Assembly (NCBI GenBank): GCA_947063855.1
Contig: CAMSTW010000030.1
Location: forward strand, 1 to 39,294
DNA from: an uncultured Dorea sp.
GTDB lineage: Bacteria > Bacillota > Clostridia > Lachnospirales > Lachnospiraceae
Reading direction: 5' to 3'
Length of the DNA stretch: 39,294 nucleotides
The position numbers and the translations under genes are program-made. The notes beneath the pieces were generated by a model. The model was not told where the DNA came from, ran no database searches, and saw only the letters and a list, made by a program, of their open reading frames with translations. Of this stretch, positions 7,852 through 15,574 are shown one piece after another; positions within the stretch are counted from its first letter, which is position 1; each line of letters begins with the position of its first letter.

Positions 7852-8646
7852 ATGGCGAAGCAGACACGAGGCCTGTGTAAATATTGCGGAAAAGAATACA
7901 CGAAAGGCGGCATGCTTAAGCATCTGCATGCATGCAAAGAGCGGAAGAAAGCATTAGAGGCAGAATCGGGAAAGAGCCGGTGCGGATATTATGAATTGGT
8001 GATCTGCGGGAAATATAATAAGCAGTACTGGCTGATCATCGAGATAAAGGAGACAGCGACGCTGCGGGTTCTGGACCAGTTTATCCGTGATATATGGGTA
8101 GAATGCTGCGGACATCTGAGCACTTTTGATATAAACGGGGTTAACTACGACGCACATCCTGCGGAGACGGACTTCTGGGGAACGCCGGCCAGGAGCATGA
8201 ATTATAAGCTTAAGGATGTGATTTCTGAGGGAATGGCATTCGAGTATGAATATGATTTTGGTTCGACGACTTCTCTGTCAATCGAAGTGCGGGAGCATCG
8301 AATGGGTATCCGCACGAAGGAGAATGTTACAATCCTGTCGCGGAATAACCCGCCGGAGATATTGTGCTCGATATGTAAGAATAATCCGGCAAAATGGGTG
8401 AATCCAGAAGGGTGGTATGAAGGCGTGCCCTTCTGGTGCGATGAGTGCCTGGAAGCAGAGCGGGAAGATGATATGGCAGAAGATGATTATGATGAGGAAG
8501 ATTATGAAGAAGACTATGAAGAAGACTATGAAGATTATTACTATGAGGACAATCTTCTTCCTGTCTGCAATTCTCCCCGCATGGGCGTATGTGGTTATGA
8601 GGGAAGCGACAAATATCCGGAGATCTTTGAGCCTGATAAGAAATAA
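7852..8646 (+). CDS. Plasmid pRiA4b ORF-3-like protein with N-terminal zinc finger
   Basis: The 264-residue protein opens with CKYCGKEYTKGGMLKHLHAC (residues 9-28), a CCHC-type zinc knuckle. The core, roughly 45-165, includes VLDQFIRDIWVECCGHLSTF and FEYEYDFGSTTSLSIEV, the hallmarks of the pRiA4b ORF-3 family (conserved in plasmids, phages and chromosomes; function unknown). A second cysteine pair set (CSICKNNPAKW and FWCDEC, about 181-207) suggests another zinc site. A very acidic Asp/Glu/Tyr stretch follows (about 211-235). Start ATG 7852 has AAGGAGG before it. No defence or mobility partner is adjacent, and I do not assign a role. Confidence 0.8.
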   Translation: MAKQTRGLCKYCGKEYTKGGMLKHLHACKERKKALEAESGKSRCGYYELVICGKYNKQYWLIIEIKETATLRVLDQFIRDIWVECCGHLSTFDINGVNYDAHPAETDFWGTPARSMNYKLKDVISEGMAFEYEYDFGSTTSLSIEVREHRMGIRTKENVTILSRNNPPEILCSICKNNPAKWVNPEGWYEGVPFWCDECLEAEREDDMAEDDYDEEDYEEDYEEDYEDYYYEDNLLPVCNSPRMGVCGYEGSDKYPEIFEPDKK

Positions 8647-8749
8647 GCCGCATTCTGATATCGGGATACTTTCGGGTCTGATAAAAGGACGGTGCCGGAA
8701 GACCTGATATACCATATAAAAAGTAAGAATAACTGAGAGGCATATTGGC

Positions 8750-10957
8750 ATGAGCAGAGGAACAGAATTCCTGATTTTTGTAACAGAGCAGCTAAAGAGA
8801 AGAATCCGGGAGATTAACGAGACGATCCGGGAGGTACAAAAGGACATCTCTGGAATGAATGAATATTACTGGGAGAATTATGCGGAGATGGACCAGTACG
8901 GGTACGAGAACTACGATAATCGGCAGGCGCTTCTTGGCCAGGTGAATGCAAAGCAGGAACATCAGAAGCGGCGCCGCAGATGGATGAAGATGCTGGATTC
9001 TCCGTTCTTCGGCAGTGTGGATTTCCTTTATGACGGTGAGGAAGAACCGGAGACTTTCTATATCGGAATCGGTAATTTCGCCAGGGAGAGGGGAGACGTG
9101 CCGCTGATCTACGACTGGCGCGCCCCGGTCAGCGGACTGTTCTATGATTATGACAAGGGTCCGGCGTCTTATGAGGCTCCTGGAGGAGTGATGGAGGGAG
9201 AGATCCAATCGAAACGGCAGTATAAGATCCGGGGCGGAAGGATGATCTATGAGTTTGAGAGTGATATGAAGATTGATGATGATATCCTGAAGCAGGAGCT
9301 GGGGTCCAGCGGCGACACGCAGCTTAAGAATATCGTCCGGACAATCCAGAAGGAGCAGAATGCAATCATCCGCAATACGAAGGATAAGATCCTGATTATA
9401 CAGGGGGCGGCGGGGAGCGGGAAGACGTCCATCGCACTGCACCGGATTGCATACCTTCTGTATCATGACAGAGGACATCTGAATTCATCCAACATCCTGA
9501 TCTTGTCGCCGAACAGCGTGTTCTCCGATTATATTTCCCACATTCTGCCGGAGCTTGGGGAGGAGAATATACAGGAGATGAGCTTCGATCTCTTTGCCTA
9601 CCGCGAGCTGAAAGGTGTTGTGCAGGATTGTGAAGACCGCTGGGATCAGATCGAGAGGCAGATTGCTGCCGCCCGGGCAGATCATAAATGTACAGGAATA
9701 CCGGATGAAGCGGCGCCGGAAAAGGAAAAGACAGAGGGCGTTGATGAAGGGATACTGGAAGCACGTTACAGATGGAAGCAGTCAAAGTCCTATGTGGAGG
9801 CTGTGGAGGGTTTCCTGATAGAGCTTGAGGACCGTCTGGTGGATTTCCGGGACATCCGGTACAAGGGAATGTCGAAGACGGAAGAAGAGATCCTTGAGAT
9901 GTTCTACTTCAAGTTCCAGAGTGTGCCGCTTCTGTCCCGTATGGATGCGGTGATGGAATATGCAGTGGATGAATACGAGACTCTGTGCGGACGGGATTTT
10001 TGTGAAGAAGAGCTGGAACTTGTCAGGGAACAGTTCCAGAGCATGTATGTGACTACGGATCTGTATGAGATCTATAACTGGCTTCTTAAGAAATACGGCT
10101 GGGAAATCCCAGAACTGCCCGGGGAGAAGAGGACGCTTGCGTATGAAGATGTTTATCCGGTATTGTATCTGAAACAGCGTCTTCTGAATGTGGCGGGACA
10201 CAGGAATATCCGCCATCTGGTTATTGACGAGATGCAGGATTATTCATATCTCCAATACGTAATCCTGGAGAGGATGTTCAACTGCAATATGACAATACTC
10301 GGAGACCGCGCCCAGACGGTGGACGACAAGACGCAGGATGTCCTGACGTTCCTTCCGAAGCTTCTGGGAAAGAAAGTGCGGAAGATAGAACTGAACCGGA
10401 GTTACCGGAATACCTGGGAGATTGCAGAATATGCAGGCCGGATTGGCGGGATAACCGGGATCGAGTATATGAAACGGCATGGAAGGGCTGTAGAAGAGAT
10501 AAGATGCGGTTCTGTTAAAGAGGCAGTAGAGCTGTCACTTGCCAGGGTGAATCTGGGAGGGGAAGCATCGAAGAGCGCCGGCCCTTGTGAGGATGCAGAC
10601 AGTGACCGGTTTGCGTCCGGCAACGGAGGGGAAGCATCGAAGAGCGCCGGTTCTTGTGAAGAAGCCCGCACAAACGCCTTCTATGAGACGGCTGCAATCC
10701 TTACCATGACAGAGCAGGAGGCGCGGCGCATTTATGAGGAGGTCCGGGCAGTGCGGGAGGATGTGACCTATATCGACAGAGACAGCGTAAGCTTTTGCAA
10801 AGGAATCACGGTGACAACCTTCTATATGGCGAAGGGACTGGAATTCGACCAGGTATTCGTGGCGGCAGAGGCGGAAAGGAATGCATTTTCCCGGCAGTTC
10901 CGTTATATCTGTGCGACGAGGGCGCTGCACGAATTATATATGCTTGAGATTGGATAA
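8750..10957 (+). CDS. helD: HelD-type superfamily 1 helicase (UvrD-like), RNA polymerase recycling factor
   Basis: The 735-residue protein has an N-terminal coiled-coil arm (about 5-80), a HelD-specific segment (PLIYDWRAPVSGLFYDY near 118-134) and Walker A GAAGSGKTS at 219-227. Later come Walker B-like VIDEMQDYS, the motif LGDRAQTVDD, motif IV LNRSYRNTWEIAEY and the C-terminal FYMAKGLEFDQVFVA. HelD binds RNA polymerase and uses ATP hydrolysis to release stalled polymerase from nucleic acid; that role is known from Bacillus and inferred here. The length is near the usual 770. An in-frame 69-base duplication in the part encoding residues about 603-634 adds a Gly/Ser/Ala-rich insert. ATG 8750 is preceded by GAGAGG. 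It appears to be transcribed alone. Confidence 0.88.
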   Translation: MSRGTEFLIFVTEQLKRRIREINETIREVQKDISGMNEYYWENYAEMDQYGYENYDNRQALLGQVNAKQEHQKRRRRWMKMLDSPFFGSVDFLYDGEEEPETFYIGIGNFARERGDVPLIYDWRAPVSGLFYDYDKGPASYEAPGGVMEGEIQSKRQYKIRGGRMIYEFESDMKIDDDILKQELGSSGDTQLKNIVRTIQKEQNAIIRNTKDKILIIQGAAGSGKTSIALHRIAYLLYHDRGHLNSSNILILSPNSVFSDYISHILPELGEENIQEMSFDLFAYRELKGVVQDCEDRWDQIERQIAAARADHKCTGIPDEAAPEKEKTEGVDEGILEARYRWKQSKSYVEAVEGFLIELEDRLVDFRDIRYKGMSKTEEEILEMFYFKFQSVPLLSRMDAVMEYAVDEYETLCGRDFCEEELELVREQFQSMYVTTDLYEIYNWLLKKYGWEIPELPGEKRTLAYEDVYPVLYLKQRLLNVAGHRNIRHLVIDEMQDYSYLQYVILERMFNCNMTILGDRAQTVDDKTQDVLTFLPKLLGKKVRKIELNRSYRNTWEIAEYAGRIGGITGIEYMKRHGRAVEEIRCGSVKEAVELSLARVNLGGEASKSAGPCEDADSDRFASGNGGEASKSAGSCEEARTNAFYETAAILTMTEQEARRIYEEVRAVREDVTYIDRDSVSFCKGITVTTFYMAKGLEFDQVFVAAEAERNAFSRQFRYICATRALHELYMLEIG
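10556..10650 (+). repeat. 26-base direct repeat inside helD, 69-base period
   Basis: Identical 26-base blocks begin at 10556 and 10625 (GGAGGGGAAGCATCG then AAGAGCGCCGG). The offset is 69 bases, that is 23 codons, so the frame is kept. The product twice contains GGEASKSAG. Confidence 0.95.
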
Positions 10958-11025
10958 AATATTTATTATTTTCATGCTGATCCTACATATACTGATAATA
11001 AAGGTATGTGTCTGGAGTTAGATCC

Positions 11026-11802
11026 ATGAATGAAGAGAAGTTAAAAAGGTGGAGAAATTACGGAGTTTTTGCGCTGACGCTGGCACTTGCCCTGATCGGG
11101 TCATTCAAGTATATATCCAGCTATTCCACAGTCTCGAGCAATGTGAATGGAAAGGAGATGCCGATCTGTTCTGTAGAGACGAAGGAGAAGAAGGTGTCGC
11201 TGACCTTTGATGTCGCATGGGGGGATAAGGATGTGGAACGGATTCTGGATATTCTTGACAGCCAGGGAATTCGGGCGACATTCTTCATGACCGGGAACTG
11301 GGCGCAGAAGTATCCGGAAGAGGTCAGGAAGATAAAGGAAGCGGGCCATGACCTTGCCAACGGCAGTGAGAGTCACAGAAGTATGGTGGAGTTAGGAGAA
11401 GAAGAGCAGAAGGCGGAGATCATGAAGGTGCATGAGCGGGTAATGGAGATGACAGGCGTCGAGATGAAGCTTTTCCGGCCGCCTTATGATAATTATGACG
11501 ACCCGACGATCCGCAATATATCCGCGTGCGGTTATTATCCGATCCAGTGGTCAATCAACAGCCTGGACTGGAAGGACTACGGTGCGGACCACATCGTGGA
11601 CACGGTTCTTAGCAGCAGGAATCTGAAAAACGGCGCGATCATTCTGCTCCATAATGAGACGAAGTATACGGCGGACGCCCTGTATTCATTGATCAAAGGC
11701 ATCAAGGAAAGGGGATATCAGATGGTTCCGGTATCGGAGCTGATCTATATGGAGGATTACCATATGGATGTGACAGGACGGCAGATGAAGAATAAGAAAT
11801 AA
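11026..11802 (+). CDS. Polysaccharide deacetylase-family protein (CE4, PdaB-like) with altered catalytic motifs
   Basis: About 258 residues: an N-terminal membrane anchor (about 12-31, VFALTLALALIGSF) and an extracellular NodB-type fold. Recognisable CE4 motifs are TFDVAWGDKD (motif 1, usually TFDDG), GSESHR (motif 2, usually H-S/T-x-x-H), LFRPPYDNYDD (motif 3), SLDWKD (motif 4) and ILLHNE (motif 5). PdaB-type sporulation proteins also lack the second Asp of motif 1, but here the first metal His of motif 2 is also Gly. Deacetylase activity is therefore doubtful. A structural or carbohydrate-binding role is possible. ATG 11026 is preferred to a GTG at 11008 because CTGGAG is well placed before it. 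The next gene starts 17 bases after. Confidence 0.85.
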   Translation: MNEEKLKRWRNYGVFALTLALALIGSFKYISSYSTVSSNVNGKEMPICSVETKEKKVSLTFDVAWGDKDVERILDILDSQGIRATFFMTGNWAQKYPEEVRKIKEAGHDLANGSESHRSMVELGEEEQKAEIMKVHERVMEMTGVEMKLFRPPYDNYDDPTIRNISACGYYPIQWSINSLDWKDYGADHIVDTVLSSRNLKNGAIILLHNETKYTADALYSLIKGIKERGYQMVPVSELIYMEDYHMDVTGRQMKNKK

Positions 11803-11819
11803 GAAGAAAGGAAGAAATT

Positions 11820-12065
11820 ATGGATAACAGAGTATCTGTGATCAGTATCATCATCAAAGACGAAGAATCGGCAGGCGCAATCAACGATCTGCTCCATGAA
11901 TTCCGGCAGTATGTGGTAGGGCGCATGGGAATCCCTTACCGGGAACGGGGGGTATCCATCATCAGCGTAGTGCTGGATGCGCCCGGAGACGTCACCAGCT
12001 CCCTCTCGGGGAAGCTGGGAATGCTCCGGGGGGTCAGCGCTAAGACCCTGACTGCGAAGATATAG
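11820..12065 (+). CDS. TM1266-like putative iron-only hydrogenase system regulator (ACT-like fold)
   Basis: The 81-residue protein matches the short TM1266 family: VSVISIIIKDEESAGAIN at the start, then YVVGRMGIPYRERGVSII and LSGKLGMLRGVSAKT. The fold is ACT-like or NikR-C-like. The name comes from genomic linkage with [FeFe]-hydrogenase maturation genes. No hydrogenase genes are in this window, so the assigned role is by family only. AAAGGAAG precedes the ATG. It may be co-transcribed with the deacetylase-like gene upstream. It is convergent with pduL. Confidence 0.85.
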   Translation: MDNRVSVISIIIKDEESAGAINDLLHEFRQYVVGRMGIPYRERGVSIISVVLDAPGDVTSSLSGKLGMLRGVSAKTLTAKI

Positions 12066-12171
12066 CTGCAGCCCGTTACGCTGCCAGATACCGGCGGCGC
12101 CTGTTTGGCGCGGACCGAAACGGAGTGCCAGCGTACTGTCTGCATTATATCTGGCGAAATTCCCCAGGATA

Positions 12172-12816
12172 TTAGAACCGGTTGATCCCGTTCTGGAGTT
12201 CTTCCGCCCATTTCTGCAGATTATAGGTACGTCCTCCAAAGAGCTTGAGGAGGGCTCCGGTGGGGTTATTCTCATTGGCAAATGCGTTGGCCTCGTCGGT
12301 GTCTACGTGCATCGCAAGTGCGAAGTCCGGATGGACACGTACCACCACATCTGCGAAGATCAGGGAGCGCTCGAAGCTCTCCATGATTACGAAGACCTCG
12401 TCGTTGTCCTTCACGTTAAGCTGGATGGCCTGCACAGGGGTCATATGTATGTGACGCTTGGCGACGATCACGCCGTGGTCAAGCTCGATGCTTCCGTTGG
12501 GTCCTTCCAGGATACAGCCGGGGGTATCGGCAGTGTCACCGGACTGGCGGATGATGCCGGGAATCCCCAGCTTCCGGGAATCCGTCATGGAGATCTCAAT
12601 CTGCGTCTCGTTACGGAACGGGCCGAGTACGGCCACATTTTCAAAAGAGGATTTCGGCCCTCTTACGGCGAGACGTTCCTCGCAGACGTACTGGCCGGGC
12701 TGGCTTAATTCGGCCTTGAAGGTCAGCTCCTTCCCCTCTCCGAATAATATATCAAAATCCCGGCGGCACAGATGGATGTGGCGCGCGCTGGTTTCTATAG
12801 GTATTGCAAGTCCCAT
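12172..12816 (-). CDS. pduL: PduL-type phosphate acyltransferase (phosphotransacylase)
   Basis: The 214-residue protein converts acyl-CoA and phosphate to acyl-phosphate and CoA. It shows both halves of the PduL fold with their zinc ligands: SARHIHLC near 10-17 and VAKRHIHM near 117-124, plus HVDTDEANAF near 170-179. No encapsulation peptide is seen at the N-terminus: the chain starts almost at once with the first barrel (MGLAIPIETSARHIHL). No microcompartment shell genes are nearby. A general role in making acetyl-phosphate, in place of Pta, is therefore more likely than propanediol use. GAGGTG on the minus strand precedes the ATG at 12816. It stands alone between two plus-strand genes. Confidence 0.93.
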   Translation of the reverse strand: MGLAIPIETSARHIHLCRRDFDILFGEGKELTFKAELSQPGQYVCEERLAVRGPKSSFENVAVLGPFRNETQIEISMTDSRKLGIPGIIRQSGDTADTPGCILEGPNGSIELDHGVIVAKRHIHMTPVQAIQLNVKDNDEVFVIMESFERSLIFADVVVRVHPDFALAMHVDTDEANAFANENNPTGALLKLFGGRTYNLQKWAEELQNGINRF

Positions 12817-12937
12817 GGTATGTTCACCTCATTCATAGAATTTCACTTTATTTTAGCAAAGTCATAATACTTTTTCAATGCATGACTTTCATTTTGTAAA
12901 AAAATAGCATATAATAGAGAAGACATCAGAAGCCTGA

Positions 12938-12958
12938 CCCGTCTGGTAACGAGACGGG
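12938..12958 (+). other. Leader hairpin before the small membrane protein gene
   Basis: CCCGTCT (12938-12944) pairs perfectly with AGACGGG (12952-12958) around GGTAACG. It lies in the transcript that would start after a TATAAT at 12910-12915. No T-run follows, so it is a 5' UTR structure rather than a terminator. Confidence 0.5.
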
Positions 12959-12996
12959 AGCTTCTGCGGGAACGAAACGGACAGGAGGATATAACG

Positions 12997-13203
12997 ATGA
13001 GAGATGTATTAAATCGCATGAAGGAGTTTTTTGAGAGAGACTGGACCCCGGCAGAGAAGGTCCTGGTGATTCTGTGCTGCCTGCTGCTGGGCGTGATTAA
13101 GGGATTCTGCCTGGCGCCGGTCAAGAGAGGCATCAGCTTTGGCAACAATAACGGCAACTCCTATGCGATGGCGGAGGATGGCTGCCAGTCCGGGGAGGAT
13201 TAA
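12997..13203 (+). CDS. Small single-pass membrane protein (68 aa), unknown
   Basis: The product has an amphipathic basic/acidic N-terminus (MRDVLNRMKEFFERDW), one hydrophobic helix (about 22-41, KVLVILCCLLLGVIKGFCLA) and a short Gly/Asn/Ser-rich tail. ACAGGAGGATAT precedes ATG 12997, and a -10-like TATAAT lies about 80 bases upstream. A terminator follows about 55 bases after the stop, so this is an independent transcription unit. I do not recognise a function. Confidence 0.75.
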   Translation: MRDVLNRMKEFFERDWTPAEKVLVILCCLLLGVIKGFCLAPVKRGISFGNNNGNSYAMAEDGCQSGED

Positions 13204-13257
13204 TGTAACCTTGCTGTAACTATGCACAGTGGCATGCCATGGCAGGGGACGAACTTG

Positions 13258-13291
13258 GGCATTTTGTCACGTTGACAAAGTGCCTGTTTTT
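13258..13291 (+). terminator. Terminator of the small membrane protein gene, overlapping the glnA promoter
   Basis: GGCATTTTGTCA (13258-13269) pairs with TGACAAAGTGCC (13273-13284) around CGT, twelve pairs with one G-U. TG and five T follow. The right arm contains the TTGACA of the glnA promoter. Confidence 0.8.
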
Positions 13292-13301
13292 ATTCTATAA
13301 T
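13272..13301 (+). promoter_or_regulatory. glnA promoter embedded in a dyad
   Basis: TTGACA (13272-13277) and TATAAT (13296-13301) are 18 bases apart. The -35 box forms part of the inverted repeat TTTGTCA, CGT, TGACAAA, which could also serve as an operator. Transcription would begin near 13308. Confidence 0.75.
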
Positions 13302-13320
13302 CTAAGCAGGTAAAAACAAT

Positions 13321-13355
13321 GGCGTTTTCATCATGGTATGAGAGCGCCCTTTTTT
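13321..13355 (+). terminator. Leader terminator/attenuator upstream of glnA
   Basis: GGCGTTTTCAT (13321-13331) pairs with ATGAGAGCGCC (13338-13348), 11 pairs with two G-U, around the six-base loop CATGGT. Six T follow at 13350-13355. It sits about 15 bases after the expected transcription start and 100 bases before the glnA ATG, so it must be overcome for expression. The adjacent ANTAR gene is the natural candidate to do this. Confidence 0.85.
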
Positions 13356-13455
13356 ATCTCCCCGGACCAGACAGACCGGCTTTTTCAGACAGGGGAATGG
13401 AGATTTTGCACGGGAATCATGATTTATTCTGCATATAAGCAGGGAGGAAAACGAG

Positions 13456-14787
13456 ATGAATCATTATACAAGAAAAGATATTATGAGAATGGTGGATGAA
13501 GAAGACGTAGGGTTTATCCGTCTGCAGTTCACAGACATCTTCGGGATGTTGAAAAATGTCGCCATTACGGCAAGCCAGCTTGAGAAGGCGCTGGATAATC
13601 AGATCATGTTTGACGGCTCGTCCATAGAAGGCTTCGCAAGAATCGAGGATTCAGACATGTATCTTTATCCGGATCTGGATACATTTGCCATATTTCCGTG
13701 GAGGCCGCAGCAGGGCAAGGTGGCGCGTCTGATCTGTGATATATACAAACCAGACGGAACGGTTTTCGAGAGCGATCCGCGGTATATCCTGAAGAAAGTA
13801 TTGTCGGAAGCGAAGGCGATGGGGTATGATTTTGACGTAGGTCCGGAGTGCGAGTTCTTCCTGTTCCATACGGATGAAGACGGACGCCCTACGACACTGT
13901 CCCATGAGCGTGCGACTTATTTTGACTTAGGCCCCCTTGACTTAGGGGAGAATGCACGCCGGGACATGGTGCTGACGCTGGAGGATATGGGATTCATAGT
14001 CGAGGCTTCCCATCACGAGGTGGCGCCGGCGCAGCATGAGATTGATTTCCGTTACGCCGGGGCGCTGGAGACGGCGGACAATATCATGACCTTCAAGCTG
14101 GTGGCGAAGACCATCGCGAAGCGGCACGGACTTCACGCAACCTTTATGCCAAAGCCCAAATACGGCGTCAATGGTTCGGGAATGCACATCAACATGTCCC
14201 TTAGCAGAGACGGGATCAATGTATTTACGGACGGGAAGGATGAGAAGGGACTGAGCCGGGAGGCATACTTCTTTATCGGCGGGATCATGAAGCATATGAA
14301 GGCCATCAGCTTCATCACCAATCCCAACGTGAATTCTTACAAGAGACTGGTGCCGGGGTACGAGGCGCCTGTCCACATCGCATGGTCGGCCAGGAACCGG
14401 ACCCCGCTGCTTCGGGTTCCGTCTGCAAAAGGGGCGGGGACCAGGGTGGAGCTTCGCAGCCCGGATCCGTCAGCCAATCCGTATCTGGCGCTGGCCGTCT
14501 GCCTGGCGGCAGGGCTTGAGGGGATTCGCAGCGAGATTGTCCCCCCTCAGAGTGTCGACTGCAATGTCTTTGAGATGACGGAGGAACAAAGAAGAGAAGC
14601 CGGAATCGAGGCGCTGCCGGGATCTCTGCGTGAGGCGGCGCAGGAATTCGCCGGGGATTCTTATATTCAGTCGGTGCTTGGAGAAGACCTGTCCAGGAAA
14701 TATATCCGGGCAAAGGAAAAGGAATACGCGGATTACCGCGCACAGGTCAGCGAGTGGGAGATAGAGAGATACCTGCACCGTATGTAG
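13456..14787 (+). CDS. glnA: Glutamine synthetase, type I (GSI-alpha-like)
   Basis: The 443-residue length matches Firmicute GSI-alpha enzymes, which make glutamine from glutamate, ammonia and ATP and act as dodecamers. Key segments are [10 protein letters not shown] near 50, the metal-binding GPECEFFLF near 133, [15 protein letters not shown] near 181-195, [10 protein letters not shown] near 239, and the substrate loop [13 protein letters not shown] with NRTPLLRVP. The C-terminus EVSW-like tail ([13 protein letters not shown]) is also family-typical. The short GSI-alpha form normally lacks adenylylation control. Here regulation seems to be by the upstream terminator and by the ANTAR antiterminator gene 183 bases downstream. 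AGGGAGG precedes ATG 13456. Confidence 0.97.
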   Translation: MNHYTRKDIMRMVDEEDVGFIRLQFTDIFGMLKNVAITASQLEKALDNQIMFDGSSIEGFARIEDSDMYLYPDLDTFAIFPWRPQQGKVARLICDIYKPDGTVFESDPRYILKKVLSEAKAMGYDFDVGPECEFFLFHTDEDGRPTTLSHERATYFDLGPLDLGENARRDMVLTLEDMGFIVEASHHEVAPAQHEIDFRYAGALETADNIMTFKLVAKTIAKRHGLHATFMPKPKYGVNGSGMHINMSLSRDGINVFTDGKDEKGLSREAYFFIGGIMKHMKAISFITNPNVNSYKRLVPGYEAPVHIAWSARNRTPLLRVPSAKGAGTRVELRSPDPSANPYLALAVCLAAGLEGIRSEIVPPQSVDCNVFEMTEEQRREAGIEALPGSLREAAQEFAGDSYIQSVLGEDLSRKYIRAKEKEYADYRAQVSEWEIERYLHRM

Positions 14788-14970
14788 GTACTGAGCGTGA
14801 ACGTCAGAGAAACCTGCGCCCGGTATCGCAGGAGGTTACACGGCCGTGCAGGAAAATATGTTGTTTCGCGGCTAAAGCCGGAGCGATACTTACGGAAGGT
14901 TCCAGGTCGTGGGTAGATGAGGCGAATCGACGTGTACAGACGTTGCCGCAATAGGTCAGGAGGTGTGGGG
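14788..14970 (+). other. Structured spacer between glnA and the ANTAR gene
   Basis: This 183-base gap has several short hairpins: CCTGCG (14813-14818) with CGCAGG (14827-14832); the palindrome CACGGCCGTG (14839-14848); CGGC-TAAA-GCCG (14869-14880) flanked by TCG and CGA; and ACGT-GTACAG-ACGT near 14930-14943. No T-run terminator and no convincing ORF is present. The amount of pairing suggests a leader or processing RNA for the ANTAR gene, but I match it to no known riboswitch. Confidence 0.4.
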
Positions 14971-15516
14971 TTGGTTGGTATTATAGTTGCATTTCCCAAT
15001 AAAGACAATGCAGCCAATATCCGTAATTTGCTTGTGAAAGGCGGTATGGATGTTGCCGGTGTCTGCACTGCGGGCGCCCAGGCCCTGCAATTTGCGGATG
15101 CGGTGGACGACGGGATCGTGGTGTGCGGATACAGGCTCAAGGATATGATGTATACGGAGCTTCGGGAATATCTTCCGGAAGAGTTCGAGATGCTTCTTGT
15201 TGCCTCTGCGGACAAATGGAGTGAGAATTCCATTGAAGGCGTGGTCGGCCTGACTATGCCGGTCAGAGGGCACGATCTGGTGAATACGCTGGAGATGATG
15301 CTGCATACGATAGAGCGGAAACGCAAAAAGAGAAAATTAGAACAGAAGAACCGGAACTCACAGCAGAAAGCGGTGATTACGAAGGCGAAGGAGCTTCTGA
15401 TGAACCGTAATAACATGTCAGAGCCGGAGGCCCATAAGTATCTGCAGAAATGCAGTATGGACAGCGGGACGAATATGACGGAGACTGCGGAGATGATTCT
15501 GAGTATTATGACGTAG
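14971..15516 (+). CDS. ANTAR-domain response regulator, RNA-binding antiterminator
   Basis: The product of about 181 residues has a receiver-like N-terminal domain (VGIIVAFPNKDNAANIRNLL, then DGIVVCGYRLKDMM). The usual phospho-acceptor Asp and Lys pattern is not clear, so it may be a pseudo-receiver. A coiled-coil linker (about 115-135, rich in Lys/Arg/Gln) leads to a C-terminal ANTAR domain: AKELLMNRNNMSEPEAHKYL and TNMTETAEMILSI. ANTAR domains bind paired RNA hairpins and stop terminator formation. A glnA-ANTAR gene pair is known from clostridia. The likely target is the glnA leader terminator. TTG 14971 is the chosen start, seven bases after AGGAGG; a GTG at 14965 is too close to that site. 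Confidence 0.88.
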   Translation: MVGIIVAFPNKDNAANIRNLLVKGGMDVAGVCTAGAQALQFADAVDDGIVVCGYRLKDMMYTELREYLPEEFEMLLVASADKWSENSIEGVVGLTMPVRGHDLVNTLEMMLHTIERKRKKRKLEQKNRNSQQKAVITKAKELLMNRNNMSEPEAHKYLQKCSMDSGTNMTETAEMILSIMT

Positions 15517-15574
15517 CGATATATTGCGGATGACGGTATTTTGCAACAGATACAGTAAGAAGGAGATTGAAATT

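Noticed and set aside
11757..12281. 174-codon minus-strand ORF over the TM1266-like gene
   Set aside because: The plus-strand TM1266-like protein is a clear family match with a ribosome site; the minus frame has none.
12172..12816. Bacterial microcompartment operon suggested by pduL
   Set aside because: No shell protein, aldehyde dehydrogenase or encapsulation peptide is present; the gene stands alone.
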